From JALHST01 sp038316335 (GTDB lineage: Bacteria > Bacteroidota > Bacteroidia > Flavobacteriales > Flavobacteriaceae), in assembly GCA_038316335.1 (NCBI GenBank), contig JBBQAM010000006.1:1-64000 (forward strand): a stretch of DNA of 64,000 bases, read 5' to 3'. Both the position numbers and the translations under genes were made by a program. Position 1 is the first letter of the stretch. The number at the start of each line of letters is the position of its first letter. Of this stretch, positions 7,906 to 16,551 are shown piece by piece. The notes under the pieces were generated by a model. That model was not told the origin of the DNA. It saw only the letters and a list, made by a program, of their open reading frames with translations, and searched no databases.

Positions 7906-8550
7906 ATGCCGCTAGATTTAGATAGTTTCAAAAATAATCCTCCTATAGAATTCACCCAGAATATTACAATTCCAGGACTGGATTGCTTTACGAATATTCT
8001 AGAGAAGGATTTTTTTTCAAAAACTACGGTATACCGGCAGAAAGCGGGTCATCAAAAGATACGTCTGGTGATCGAATTAAAATGTGATTTAAGCCTAGCA
8101 GAAGTACTATATCATTTTATCAAAGGCGACTGGGGTTCATTTAAATCGGAAAATTCTTCATTGACAAATGCACTTAATCTCCTTCAGGAAGCCAATTCGG
8201 AACCGATAGAGATTTATGAATTATCTCTTATCCTAAAGGATACCACCATAATAATCGATAGGATATTTGAAGATAGTATTCGGAATCAATTAAAGCGTAT
8301 CCTTACAGAAATTGGTAATCATTATGTTCATATTACGAAGGGATTGCATGAAATTCCGTATGAAATATACTTACCTGTCTTCGAGGAAAAACGAAATGAA
8401 ATCGACTTGCCATACCCAGTTTCGGGAAATCCGGTTACCAATTATTTTGGATTCTGGGGCCTATATTTTGAATCCGAGGATGATGCAGTGGTCTACGACT
8501 TAACAAATCTTGTCATTATACCAGGAGATCTTTATATGCTCAACCACTAA
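7906..8550 (+). CDS. Unrecognised 214-residue protein
   Basis: I do not recognise this protein. It has no signal peptide or membrane segment and so should be cytoplasmic. It is acidic, has a mixed alpha/beta pattern, and carries Trp/Phe/Gly-rich segments near the C-terminus (NYFGFWGLYF). No Cys cluster, Walker motif or catalytic triad is evident. Its promoter shares a 34-nt dyad element with the LytTR regulator 4 kb upstream, and it directly follows a TPR kinase/LuxR pair on the same strand with a 150-nt gap. It is probably an output gene of that signalling locus, which is inference from promoter and position only. Convergent with glyA. Confidence 0.75.
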   Translation: MPLDLDSFKNNPPIEFTQNITIPGLDCFTNILEKDFFSKTTVYRQKAGHQKIRLVIELKCDLSLAEVLYHFIKGDWGSFKSENSSLTNALNLLQEANSEPIEIYELSLILKDTTIIIDRIFEDSIRNQLKRILTEIGNHYVHITKGLHEIPYEIYLPVFEEKRNEIDLPYPVSGNPVTNYFGFWGLYFESEDDAVVYDLTNLVIIPGDLYMLNH

Positions 8551-8562
8551 GACAACTGCTCT

Positions 8563-9837
8563 TTAGGCATTGAAAAGTGGCCTCCCTTTCATCATTGCAT
8601 GTACCTTTTTCCTTACTTCCTGCAGCACATTATCGTCTTCTGGATTCGTTAAAACGCGATCTATAAGATCTACAATTGGTGCCATATCTTCTTCTTGCAG
8701 TCCTCTGGTCGTAATTGCGGCAGTACCGAACCGGACTCCAGAAGTAACAAACGGTGATTTGTCATCAAAGGGAACCATATTCTTATTGGCCGTGATATCA
8801 GCCTTTACAAGGGCATTCTCTGCATCTTTACCAGTAATATCCTTATTTCTTAAATCTATTAACATCATGTGGTTATCGGTACCGCCCGATATGATATGAT
8901 AGTCTCTTTCAACAAATGCGGCGGCCATTGCGGCTGCATTCTTTTTCACCCGCAACATGTAATGCAGAAAATCATCTGATAAGGCCTCCCCAAAAGCAAT
9001 GGCCTTAGCGGCAATAATATGTTCCAATGGTCCACCCTGATTACCAGGAAAGACGGCCAAATCGAGTAAGGCCGACATTTTGCGCAGTTGGCCATTTTTT
9101 AGTGCAATACCAAAAGGGTTATCAAAATCTTTCCCCATCATAATGAGCCCTCCTCTTGGGCCTCTCAAAGTTTTATGGGTAGTAGTAGTAACGATGTGAC
9201 AATGTGGTAGGGGATCATTCATGATTCCTTTGGCGATTAAACCGGCAGGATGGGCAATATCTGCCATTAATATCGCATTGACACTATCCGCTATTTCGCG
9301 AAATCGCTTAAAGTCCATATCCCTAGAATAGGCCGAGGCGCCGGCAATAATCAATTTCGGTTTTTCTTTCTCGGCAATTTCCTGGATCTTATCATAATCA
9401 AGTTCGCCGGTAACCTTATCGACTCCATAGAATACGGGCTTATATAATCTTCCTGAAAAATTTACGGGCGATCCGTGTGTCAAATGTCCACCATGTGATA
9501 GATCGAAACCCAAAATAGTATCCCCTGGTTGTAGACAGGCATGATATACCGATGCATTGGCCTGGGAACCTGAATGTGGCTGCACATTCGCATAAGCAGC
9601 ACCAAAAAGTTCCTTGGCCCGGTCGATGGCCAATTGTTCAATTTCATCAACCACTTCACAACCTCCATAATAGCGTTTTCCGGGATACCCTTCGGCATAT
9701 TTATTGGTCAAAACCGAGCCAGCGGCTTCCATGACCTGGGGGCTTACAAAATTTTCCGAAGCAATCAGCTCCAGACCATTGATTTGACGTTCTTTTTCGG
9801 CAGCTATAAGTTCAAAAATCCGTTTATCGCGTTGCAT
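8563..9837 (-). CDS. glyA: Serine hydroxymethyltransferase
   Basis: 424 residues, full length. The PLP-binding lysine motif TTTTHKTLRGPRGG is present (Lys222), as are the N-terminal ENF and TNKYAEGYPGKRYYGG segments that bind folate and serine. The enzyme converts serine and tetrahydrofolate to glycine and 5,10-methylene-THF in the cytoplasm, feeding one-carbon metabolism. It is transcribed divergently from fahA with a 111-bp spacer, and converges with the unknown gene at 7906. No sign of disruption. Confidence 0.97.
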   Translation of the reverse strand: MQRDKRIFELIAAEKERQINGLELIASENFVSPQVMEAAGSVLTNKYAEGYPGKRYYGGCEVVDEIEQLAIDRAKELFGAAYANVQPHSGSQANASVYHACLQPGDTILGFDLSHGGHLTHGSPVNFSGRLYKPVFYGVDKVTGELDYDKIQEIAEKEKPKLIIAGASAYSRDMDFKRFREIADSVNAILMADIAHPAGLIAKGIMNDPLPHCHIVTTTTHKTLRGPRGGLIMMGKDFDNPFGIALKNGQLRKMSALLDLAVFPGNQGGPLEHIIAAKAIAFGEALSDDFLHYMLRVKKNAAAMAAAFVERDYHIISGGTDNHMMLIDLRNKDITGKDAENALVKADITANKNMVPFDDKSPFVTSGVRFGTAAITTRGLQEEDMAPIVDLIDRVLTNPEDDNVLQEVRKKVHAMMKGRPLFNA

Positions 9838-9903
9838 ATAGGACTTATCTGTTAAATGAGGCGTAAAAATACAAATTGCATGCCTTTAATAAGAAGAAAA
9901 TAA

Positions 9904-9911
9904 TATATTTG
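9904..9911 (+). promoter_or_regulatory. -7 box of fahA promoter
   Basis: TATATTTG matches the Bacteroidota -7 consensus TAnnTTTG and lies 37 nt before the fahA start codon. A TTG at 9876-9878 could be the -33 element, but the 25-nt spacing is longer than usual. Confidence 0.5.
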
Positions 9912-9948
9912 ATCAAGTATTTATTAAATATAAATCAACAATTTACCT

Positions 9949-11241
9949 ATGTCCATCGAAGCCAATAATCCCAACAAAAAAACCTGGATATCAGTACCCG
10001 AGAATTCCGATTTTCCCATCCAGAATATTCCTTTTGGGGTCTTTTTGACACGCGATGACATCATTACCATAGGCACTCGAATCGGTGATCAGGCCATTGA
10101 TTTGGGGGCCCTGCACCAATTGGGCTATTTTGATGGGATACCATTGACCGATGATATTTTTCTTCAGGATACATTGAATGATTTCATCAGTGATGGTCAA
10201 AAAACATGGCGATTGGTGCGTAACAGAATTAGTGAGTTATTCGATATAAACTATAAAAGGCTACAGCACAACTCAGCGCATAAGAAAATCGTTCTGTTTT
10301 CAATGGATGAAATCGAAATGCAACTTCCTGTACAAATTGGCGACTATACCGATTTCTATTCGAGCAAAGAGCACGCTACGAATGTTGGTAGTATGTTTCG
10401 TGATCCCAGCTCGGCATTAATGCCCAATTGGTTGCATCTCCCCGTAGCCTATCATGGCAGAAGCTCTACTATTGTGCCTAGTGGGGTTCCGGTGCGTAGA
10501 CCCATCGGGCAAACGATGCCAAAGGATTCCGAAAGACCCGACTTTGGACCTTCCAAGTTGGTCGATTTTGAACTCGAAATGGCATTTATTACCACCGATG
10601 CCAACCTTATGGGAGAACCTATTCCCATTAATGAGACCGAGGATTATATTTTTGGAATGGTCTTATTCAATGATTGGAGCGCCAGGGATATACAAAAATG
10701 GGAATATCAGCCATTGGGGCCTTTTTTAGCCAAGAATTTTGCCTCCTCGATTTCTCCATGGATCGTTACCTTAGATGCGTTGGAGCCTTTTAGGACCGAG
10801 AGTCCCGTGCAAAATCCTGAGCCATTGCCCTATCTTCAATTGAAAGGAAACCACAGTTTTGATATTCAATTAGAAGTAGACATTACGCCCGAAAATGGAA
10901 GTCCAACTACGGTCACTTGTTCTAACTTCAAATATATGTACTGGACCATGGCACAGCAATTGGCCCATCATACCGTCAATGGCTGTAAAATAAATAGTGG
11001 TGACATCATGGGAAGTGGCACACTCTCTGGTCCTACCCCTGATTCCTATGGTTCGATGTTAGAACTTGCTTGGCAAGGTACTAAACCTGTTCATCTAGAT
11101 AATGGCGAAACCCGGACGTTTATTCAAGATGGTGACACAGTTACTTTGCGCGGTTTTTGTTCAAAAAATGGGGTACGAATAGGATTTGGTGAATTATCGA
11201 CCAAACTACTCCCCGTATTTAAATCAAAGGGCAAGAAATAA
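9949..11241 (+). CDS. fahA: Fumarylacetoacetase
   Basis: 430 residues, as expected for the family. It has the N-terminal SH3-like domain (residues 1-120) and the C-terminal FAH catalytic fold, with typical segments such as YTDFYSSKEHATNVG, PVAYHGRSSTIV, DFELEMAF and FNDWSARDIQKWEYQPLGPF. It hydrolyses fumarylacetoacetate to fumarate and acetoacetate, the last step of tyrosine and phenylalanine breakdown. Here it stands alone, without hmgA or hpd next to it, and is divergent from glyA. The start was chosen at the first ATG, 38 nt after a good -7 box. Confidence 0.97.
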   Translation: MSIEANNPNKKTWISVPENSDFPIQNIPFGVFLTRDDIITIGTRIGDQAIDLGALHQLGYFDGIPLTDDIFLQDTLNDFISDGQKTWRLVRNRISELFDINYKRLQHNSAHKKIVLFSMDEIEMQLPVQIGDYTDFYSSKEHATNVGSMFRDPSSALMPNWLHLPVAYHGRSSTIVPSGVPVRRPIGQTMPKDSERPDFGPSKLVDFELEMAFITTDANLMGEPIPINETEDYIFGMVLFNDWSARDIQKWEYQPLGPFLAKNFASSISPWIVTLDALEPFRTESPVQNPEPLPYLQLKGNHSFDIQLEVDITPENGSPTTVTCSNFKYMYWTMAQQLAHHTVNGCKINSGDIMGSGTLSGPTPDSYGSMLELAWQGTKPVHLDNGETRTFIQDGDTVTLRGFCSKNGVRIGFGELSTKLLPVFKSKGKK

Positions 11242-11356
11242 ACTTTTCCAGACCCATTCATCGAATTCATACGATATTTTATCGTTTGGCGTTATCAATA
11301 GACCCTTTTTTGGCACGGCTGTTGAGATTGGCATCAAAACATAAAATAATTTCGTT

Positions 11357-12538
11357 ATGAAAAAATACCTACTTTTCATATGTGCTTCGATAGTATTCGC
11401 ATGTAGTGGGGTCAAGAAGACCCAGCGTTCTATTAATACTGGCAATTATTCTGTTGCCATTGAAACCGCATTGGCGAATTTGGCCGATAACAAGACTAAA
11501 AAGTCGAACCAACCTTTTATTGTGCTTTTAGAAGAGGTATTTCAGAAGAATACTTCGCGTGAATTACAGCATATTGATTTCTTAAAAAAAGAAGGCAATG
11601 GGGCCAATTATGAAATCATTTTTAAATCATATGCGAATTTGAAACAAATACAAGAACGCATCAAGCCACTGTTGCCTTTACAGATTTATGAGGAAAACAG
11701 GCCGGCTAAATTTCGTTTTCAGAATTATGATACCGAAATTCTAGCCGTAAAAGAGAAACTTTCTGATTATCTATATACGAATGCCCTGGGCCTTTTAAAT
11801 TCGGCTTCGAGTAAAGTAGATTATAGAAAGGCCTATGATGACTTTGCCTATCTGGAAGAGATAAATCCAGGATATGGCGATAGTAAAAAGAAAAAGGAAG
11901 AAGCATATTTAAAAGGACTCGATTTTGTAAAAGTGGTAATGACCAATGAAACGGATCAGATAATCCCTGAAAAACTTGAGGCTGATTTACTGAATTTCAA
12001 TACCTACGGACTTAATAACTTTTGGACCGAATATCATACCAATCCCCTCCCGAACATAGCCTATGATTATACTATGGAAGTAGCCCTTAAAGGTATAGCC
12101 ATATCTCCCGAAAAGGTAAGTGAAAAGCAAGTCATTAAAGAAAAGCAGATCAAGGACGGGTATCAATATGCCACAGATTCTAATGGCAATATACTTTCGG
12201 ACAGTTTGGGAAATAAGATTAAAATCGACAAATTTAAAACCATCAAATGTAATTTTTACCAGTTTACACAATTCAAGTCAACGCAAGTATCGGGGGAAGT
12301 GAGTTTCACGGATTTGGCAAAGCGGCAAGTGATCAATTCGTATCCATTGTCTAGCGAGTTCGTTTTTGAGCACAGTTATGCGAGTTACGATGGGGATAAA
12401 AGAGCATTGGAGAATGACATGGTCCGATTATTGAATTTGGCTGCAGTCCCTTTTCCATCGAATGAACAAATGGTTTACGATACCGGGGAGGATCTCAAAC
12501 TAAAGTTGAAAACCATTTTGACACGACAACAATTTTAA
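11357..12538 (+). CDS. Uncharacterised lipoprotein with helical repeats
   Basis: 393 residues with a lipoprotein signal (MKKY, hydrophobic core, lipobox VFA-C at Cys16). The N-terminal 170 residues look alpha-helical with TPR-like spacing (NTGNYSVAIETALANLA; KVDYRKAYDDFAYLEEINPGY). The second half is beta-rich and includes a short internal repeat around KEKQIKDGYQYATDSNGN. Proteins like this occur in Bacteroidota as hypothetical lipoproteins and I know no tested function. It is a single gene, followed by a bidirectional terminator that separates it from the convergent ytxJ. Confidence 0.8.
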   Translation: MKKYLLFICASIVFACSGVKKTQRSINTGNYSVAIETALANLADNKTKKSNQPFIVLLEEVFQKNTSRELQHIDFLKKEGNGANYEIIFKSYANLKQIQERIKPLLPLQIYEENRPAKFRFQNYDTEILAVKEKLSDYLYTNALGLLNSASSKVDYRKAYDDFAYLEEINPGYGDSKKKKEEAYLKGLDFVKVVMTNETDQIIPEKLEADLLNFNTYGLNNFWTEYHTNPLPNIAYDYTMEVALKGIAISPEKVSEKQVIKEKQIKDGYQYATDSNGNILSDSLGNKIKIDKFKTIKCNFYQFTQFKSTQVSGEVSFTDLAKRQVINSYPLSSEFVFEHSYASYDGDKRALENDMVRLLNLAAVPFPSNEQMVYDTGEDLKLKLKTILTRQQF

Positions 12539-12547
12539 GTAAAAACG

Positions 12548-12574
12548 ACCCCGAAACCAATCGGGGTTCTTTAT
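12548..12574. terminator. Bidirectional terminator hairpin
   Basis: ACCCCGA and TCGGGGT pair around a 6-nt loop (12548-12567). A T-rich tail follows on the plus strand (TCTTTA), and a CGTTTTT tail follows on the minus strand. It sits between the convergent lipoprotein gene and ytxJ and can serve both. Confidence 0.75.
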
Positions 12575-12960
12575 AAAAATTTGTTTAACGCGATATCCAT
12601 AATACCTCCGTGAGAATCGTGAGCGACCACTGCGCCATTACGCATGATCAATAATTGTGGCGATTGGTGCAAGACGTTGAATCTTTTGCCTACGGCATCC
12701 GATAAATCCCTATAACGATGTAGGTCTAGATAGTAAAAATCAGCCTTTTCAAGTACATCGTTTATTTGGTTTTCAAACATATTTAGCACCATACGACTGG
12801 TTCCACAGGTCGTCGAATGCTTGAATATCATTTGTGTCTTAAAGAAAGATTTTTCGGTAATTTCCTCAAGTTGATCGAAGGTGGTCAAATCAATCCAAAG
12901 CACTTTGCCTTTTGCTGTTTCTTCGTTCTTTTTTTTATTCCCAAATAAACTATTGAACAT
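12571..12960 (-). CDS. ytxJ: Bacillithiol-system thioredoxin-fold protein YtxJ
   Basis: 129 residues with a thioredoxin-like fold. The segment IFKHSTTCGTSRM (Cys52) is the family signature: a monothiol CxxS active site after a His-Ser-Thr run, as in the YtxJ family thought to act as a bacilliredoxin that removes bacillithiol from proteins. Near the C-terminus, VLHQSPQLLIMRNG carries the cis-Pro. It suggests that this organism uses bacillithiol, as many Flavobacteriia do. Single gene on the minus strand, convergent with the upstream lipoprotein gene and divergent from clpB. Confidence 0.85.
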   Translation of the reverse strand: MFNSLFGNKKKNEETAKGKVLWIDLTTFDQLEEITEKSFFKTQMIFKHSTTCGTSRMVLNMFENQINDVLEKADFYYLDLHRYRDLSDAVGKRFNVLHQSPQLLIMRNGAVVAHDSHGGIMDIALNKFL

Positions 12961-13134
12961 ACCTATTTTGTAATTAAATATCCTTAGTCGAAGAAATCCT
13001 AAAACCTATCGAACTGACGATATGTCCTATTATTATTGACTATATCAGCCATTTTGTCCGCGAATCGGCATTGGTAAGGTTGTTGACTTCCTTAAATTCA
13101 AAAATAGGTATTAACAATCTAACACAAGAACGAT

Positions 13135-15735
13135 ATGAACTTTAATAACTTCACTATAAAAGCCCAGGAGGCCGTGCAAAGAGCACAACAGCTCGCACAG
13201 GAGATGGGGCATCAACAAATTGAAAATGAACATTTATTTAAGGCCATTTCAGAGGTAGAAGAAAATGTACTCCCGTTCATCCTTAAAAAACTAAATGTAA
13301 ACCTGCCCTTGCTACAGCAGATTTTGGACAAGGAAATGGCAACATTCCCAAAGGTTTCCGGTGGTGAAATCATGGTTTCACGTGAGGCTGGAAAGACATT
13401 GAACGAAGCAAGCATCATCGCTAAAAATATGAGCGATGAATATGTTTCCGTGGAGCATTTGATCATGGCGATATTTAAATCCAAAAGTAAGGTTGCCCAA
13501 ATATTAAAAGACCAAGGCGTCACTGAAAAAGACTTGAAATCAGCCATAGACGAACTACGGGGGGGCGGCAGGGTTACGTCACAAAGTGCCGAAGAAACCT
13601 ATAATTCTTTGGAGAAATATGCAAGAAATTTAAACCAATTGGCCGATAGCGGTAAATTAGATCCCGTTATTGGGCGCGACGAGGAAATTCGACGGGTATT
13701 ACAGATACTGTCAAGGCGCACTAAAAACAACCCTATGCTCGTTGGTGAACCCGGGGTTGGAAAGACCGCTATTGCCGAAGGTTTGGCGCATCGAATTATT
13801 CAAGGTGATATTCCAGAAAATCTCAAGGACAAGATTATTTACTCTTTAGATATGGGCGCCTTGATCGCGGGCGCCAAATACAAAGGCGAATTTGAGGAAC
13901 GCCTTAAAGCTGTCATTAAGGAGGTTACTTCTTCCGATGGCAATATCGTTCTCTTCATTGACGAAATTCATACACTTATTGGTGCAGGGGGCGGCCAAGG
14001 GGCTATGGATGCCGCGAACATCTTGAAACCTGCTTTGGCACGTGGTGAATTGCGGGCAATTGGGGCTACTACCCTCGATGAGTATCAGAAGTATTTTGAA
14101 AAAGACAAAGCATTAGAGCGCAGATTCCAAAAAGTAATGGTCAATGAACCAGATACTGAAAGCGCCATTTCAATTCTTCGAGGCATCAAGGAAAAATATG
14201 AAGCCCATCACAAGGTCAGGATCAAGGATGAGGCCGTAATTGCAGCGGTCGAACTTTCACAGCGCTATATCACCAACCGGTTTTTACCCGATAAAGCCAT
14301 CGACCTTATGGATGAGGCAGCAGCCAAGTTACGAATGGAAATCAATTCAAAACCAGAGGAACTTGATGTGCTTGATCGAAAAATCATGCAACTTGAAATT
14401 GAAATTGAGGCCATTAAACGCGAGGATGACAAAGCCAAACTAAAATCGCTCAATGCAGATCTTGCTAACATAAAGGAAGAACGAAATGAGTTATTTGCAC
14501 AATGGGAAAGTGAAAAGAGCGTTGTCGATACGATTCAGAAGACCAAACAGGACATTGAAAATTTCAAGGTAGAGGCCGATCGGGCCGAGCGCAATGGTGA
14601 TTATGGGCAAGTAGCAGAACTTCGCTACGGTAAAATCAAAGATGCTCAAGAAAAACTTGAAAAGCTTCAGGTCGAATTGCGGGAACAACAGCATGCAGGC
14701 ACCCTCATAAAAGAGGAGGTAACAAGCGAGGATATTGCGGAGGTGGTCGCAAAATGGACTGGTATTCCGGTAACCAAAATGTTACAGTCGGAACGTGAAA
14801 AACTTTTGAAACTCGAAGAAGTACTACATAAGCGGGTCGTTGGGCAAGAAGAAGCCATACAAGCGGTTTCCGATGCTATTCGAAGAAGCCGTGCAGGACT
14901 TCAGGATGCAAAGAAACCGATAGGCTCCTTTCTTTTCCTTGGACCGACCGGTGTTGGTAAAACCGAACTCGCCAAAACGCTGGCGGCGTATCTTTTCGAT
15001 GATGAAAATGCTATGACACGCATTGATATGAGCGAATATCAGGAGAGCCATTCAGTAAGTCGATTGGTCGGAGCACCTCCAGGATATGTAGGATATGATG
15101 AAGGTGGACAACTTACTGAGGCGGTGCGTAACAGACCCTATTCCGTAGTTCTTCTGGATGAGATAGAGAAAGCCCACCCAGACACCTTTAACATTCTATT
15201 GCAAGTATTAGATGAGGGAAGATTGACCGATAATAAAGGGAGGATGGCCGATTTCAAGAATACGATCATTATCATGACCAGTAATTTGGGCGGTCACATT
15301 ATTCAGGAAGCCTTCGAGAATACCAAAAACGTACACAGTGCTGCAGAGGCGGCACGGGTAGAAGTTCTTGGGCTGCTACGAAGAACGATTCGCCCCGAAT
15401 TCTTGAATAGAATCGATGACATCATCATGTTCACGCCATTGAACAAAGCTAATATCCTTGAAATCATAAAACTTCAACTCGACCATTTGAAAAAAATGGT
15501 GGCGAAACAAAACATAGTTATCGATGCTACTGATGAGGCGATAAAGTATTTAGCCGACAAGGGGTATGATCCGCAATATGGTGCGAGACCGATCAAAAGG
15601 ATGATCCAAAAAGAGGTCCTAAATAATCTTTCTAAAGAATTATTGAGCGGTACTATAAAATCTGACAGCGTCGTACTTATTGATTCGTTCGATGACGGCC
15701 TGGTCTTTAGAAACCAAAGTGAACTTGTAGAGTAA
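13135..15735 (+). CDS. clpB: ATP-dependent chaperone ClpB
   Basis: 866 residues, full length. Order of parts: N-terminal Clp repeats (1-145), first AAA+ domain with Walker A GEPGVGKT (204-211), the M-domain coiled coil (about 410-525), second AAA+ domain with GPTGVGKT (603-610) and DEIEKAH Walker B, and a C-terminal small domain. There is no ClpP-binding loop signature, so it is the disaggregase ClpB rather than ClpA/C. It rescues aggregated proteins together with DnaK. Monocistronic, ended by a strong hairpin terminator. I saw no clear heat-shock operator in the leader. Confidence 0.98.
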   Translation: MNFNNFTIKAQEAVQRAQQLAQEMGHQQIENEHLFKAISEVEENVLPFILKKLNVNLPLLQQILDKEMATFPKVSGGEIMVSREAGKTLNEASIIAKNMSDEYVSVEHLIMAIFKSKSKVAQILKDQGVTEKDLKSAIDELRGGGRVTSQSAEETYNSLEKYARNLNQLADSGKLDPVIGRDEEIRRVLQILSRRTKNNPMLVGEPGVGKTAIAEGLAHRIIQGDIPENLKDKIIYSLDMGALIAGAKYKGEFEERLKAVIKEVTSSDGNIVLFIDEIHTLIGAGGGQGAMDAANILKPALARGELRAIGATTLDEYQKYFEKDKALERRFQKVMVNEPDTESAISILRGIKEKYEAHHKVRIKDEAVIAAVELSQRYITNRFLPDKAIDLMDEAAAKLRMEINSKPEELDVLDRKIMQLEIEIEAIKREDDKAKLKSLNADLANIKEERNELFAQWESEKSVVDTIQKTKQDIENFKVEADRAERNGDYGQVAELRYGKIKDAQEKLEKLQVELREQQHAGTLIKEEVTSEDIAEVVAKWTGIPVTKMLQSEREKLLKLEEVLHKRVVGQEEAIQAVSDAIRRSRAGLQDAKKPIGSFLFLGPTGVGKTELAKTLAAYLFDDENAMTRIDMSEYQESHSVSRLVGAPPGYVGYDEGGQLTEAVRNRPYSVVLLDEIEKAHPDTFNILLQVLDEGRLTDNKGRMADFKNTIIIMTSNLGGHIIQEAFENTKNVHSAAEAARVEVLGLLRRTIRPEFLNRIDDIIMFTPLNKANILEIIKLQLDHLKKMVAKQNIVIDATDEAIKYLADKGYDPQYGARPIKRMIQKEVLNNLSKELLSGTIKSDSVVLIDSFDDGLVFRNQSELVE

Positions 15736-15753
15736 ATTTATATTTGATTGCTT

Positions 15754-15797
15754 AGACATCCACTCAAGAAAAAACCTTGTGTGGATGTCTTTTTTTA
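15754..15797 (+). terminator. Rho-independent terminator of clpB
   Basis: AGACATCCAC pairs with GTGGATGTCT, the stem being extended inward by CAAG/CTTG after one mismatch, with a loop of A-rich sequence and a tail of seven T. It starts 18 nt after the clpB stop codon. Confidence 0.9.
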
Positions 15798-15804
15798 TCA
15801 ACAT

Positions 15805-15824
15805 TATATACCATACAGTATATA
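15805..15824. promoter_or_regulatory. Palindromic operator upstream of TetR gene
   Basis: TATATAC and GTATATA form a perfect 7-bp inverted repeat around CATACA, 31 bp before the TetR start codon. The size and symmetry fit an operator bound by a TetR-family dimer, most simply the product of the adjacent gene, which would be autoregulated. Binding is inferred. Confidence 0.65.
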
Positions 15825-15855
15825 GATTTTTTATATTCGTAAAAAATAGCCCGCT

Positions 15856-16452
15856 ATGACCTCAAAAGCCGAAAAAACGACTAAATATATTATCGAGACC
15901 GTTGCGCCTGTTTTTAACAAACAGGGGTTTGCGGGAACGAGCATGAGTGATCTTACCGAAGCGACCGGTCTCACAAAAGGAGCCCTCTATGGCAATTTTG
16001 AGAATAAGGAGGCCTTGGCATTTGCTGCCTTTGAGTACAATAGCAACCTTTTATTGTCAGCAATCGATGAGCAACTTAATCATGATGGTTCCTCCCTTGA
16101 AAAACTCTTTGTGCTTACTCGATTTTATCGCAATTACGACATTTTCTCAAAAGAGATGGGTGGTTGCCCAATTTTAAAGGTGGGCACCGACGCCCAATAC
16201 AATAATGGCCTATTGGCCGCCGCTGTCAGGGAAACCCTTAAAACCGTGGAGGGTAAAATAGCCGTTGTTCTTGAAAATGGTGTCAATAAAGGGGAACTCA
16301 AACTTCCGGTTACACCATTGCAATTCGCCAAGCAGCTTTTTACGATGCTAATGGGAGCTGTAACAATGGCAACCATTACCGAAGATCGAAAATACTTAGT
16401 AAATACGGTTGCCTATATCGATGTGCTTATCAATCGGGAAATCAAAAAATAG
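15856..16452 (+). CDS. TetR/AcrR family transcriptional regulator
   Basis: 198 residues. The N-terminal 50 residues hold the TetR helix-turn-helix (GFAGTSMSDLTEATGLTKGALYGNFENKEAL). The C-terminal ligand domain resembles the TetR_C_11-like group often linked to nucleotide- or aldehyde-responsive repressors, but the ligand is unknown. A perfect palindrome lies just upstream, suggesting self-control. No obvious target gene lies beside it: the next gene is the convergent PorP/SprF protein, so its regulon must be elsewhere or limited to itself. Confidence 0.92.
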   Translation: MTSKAEKTTKYIIETVAPVFNKQGFAGTSMSDLTEATGLTKGALYGNFENKEALAFAAFEYNSNLLLSAIDEQLNHDGSSLEKLFVLTRFYRNYDIFSKEMGGCPILKVGTDAQYNNGLLAAAVRETLKTVEGKIAVVLENGVNKGELKLPVTPLQFAKQLFTMLMGAVTMATITEDRKYLVNTVAYIDVLINREIKK

Positions 16453-16551
16453 TTCGATTCCCAGTACCCCCTGAAAGCGATTCATATTTAACTTGACTGT
16501 CAGAATTCTTTAGTCTATAAAGGGTAGTTCGTAATTTGAAGAGGGCACCTC

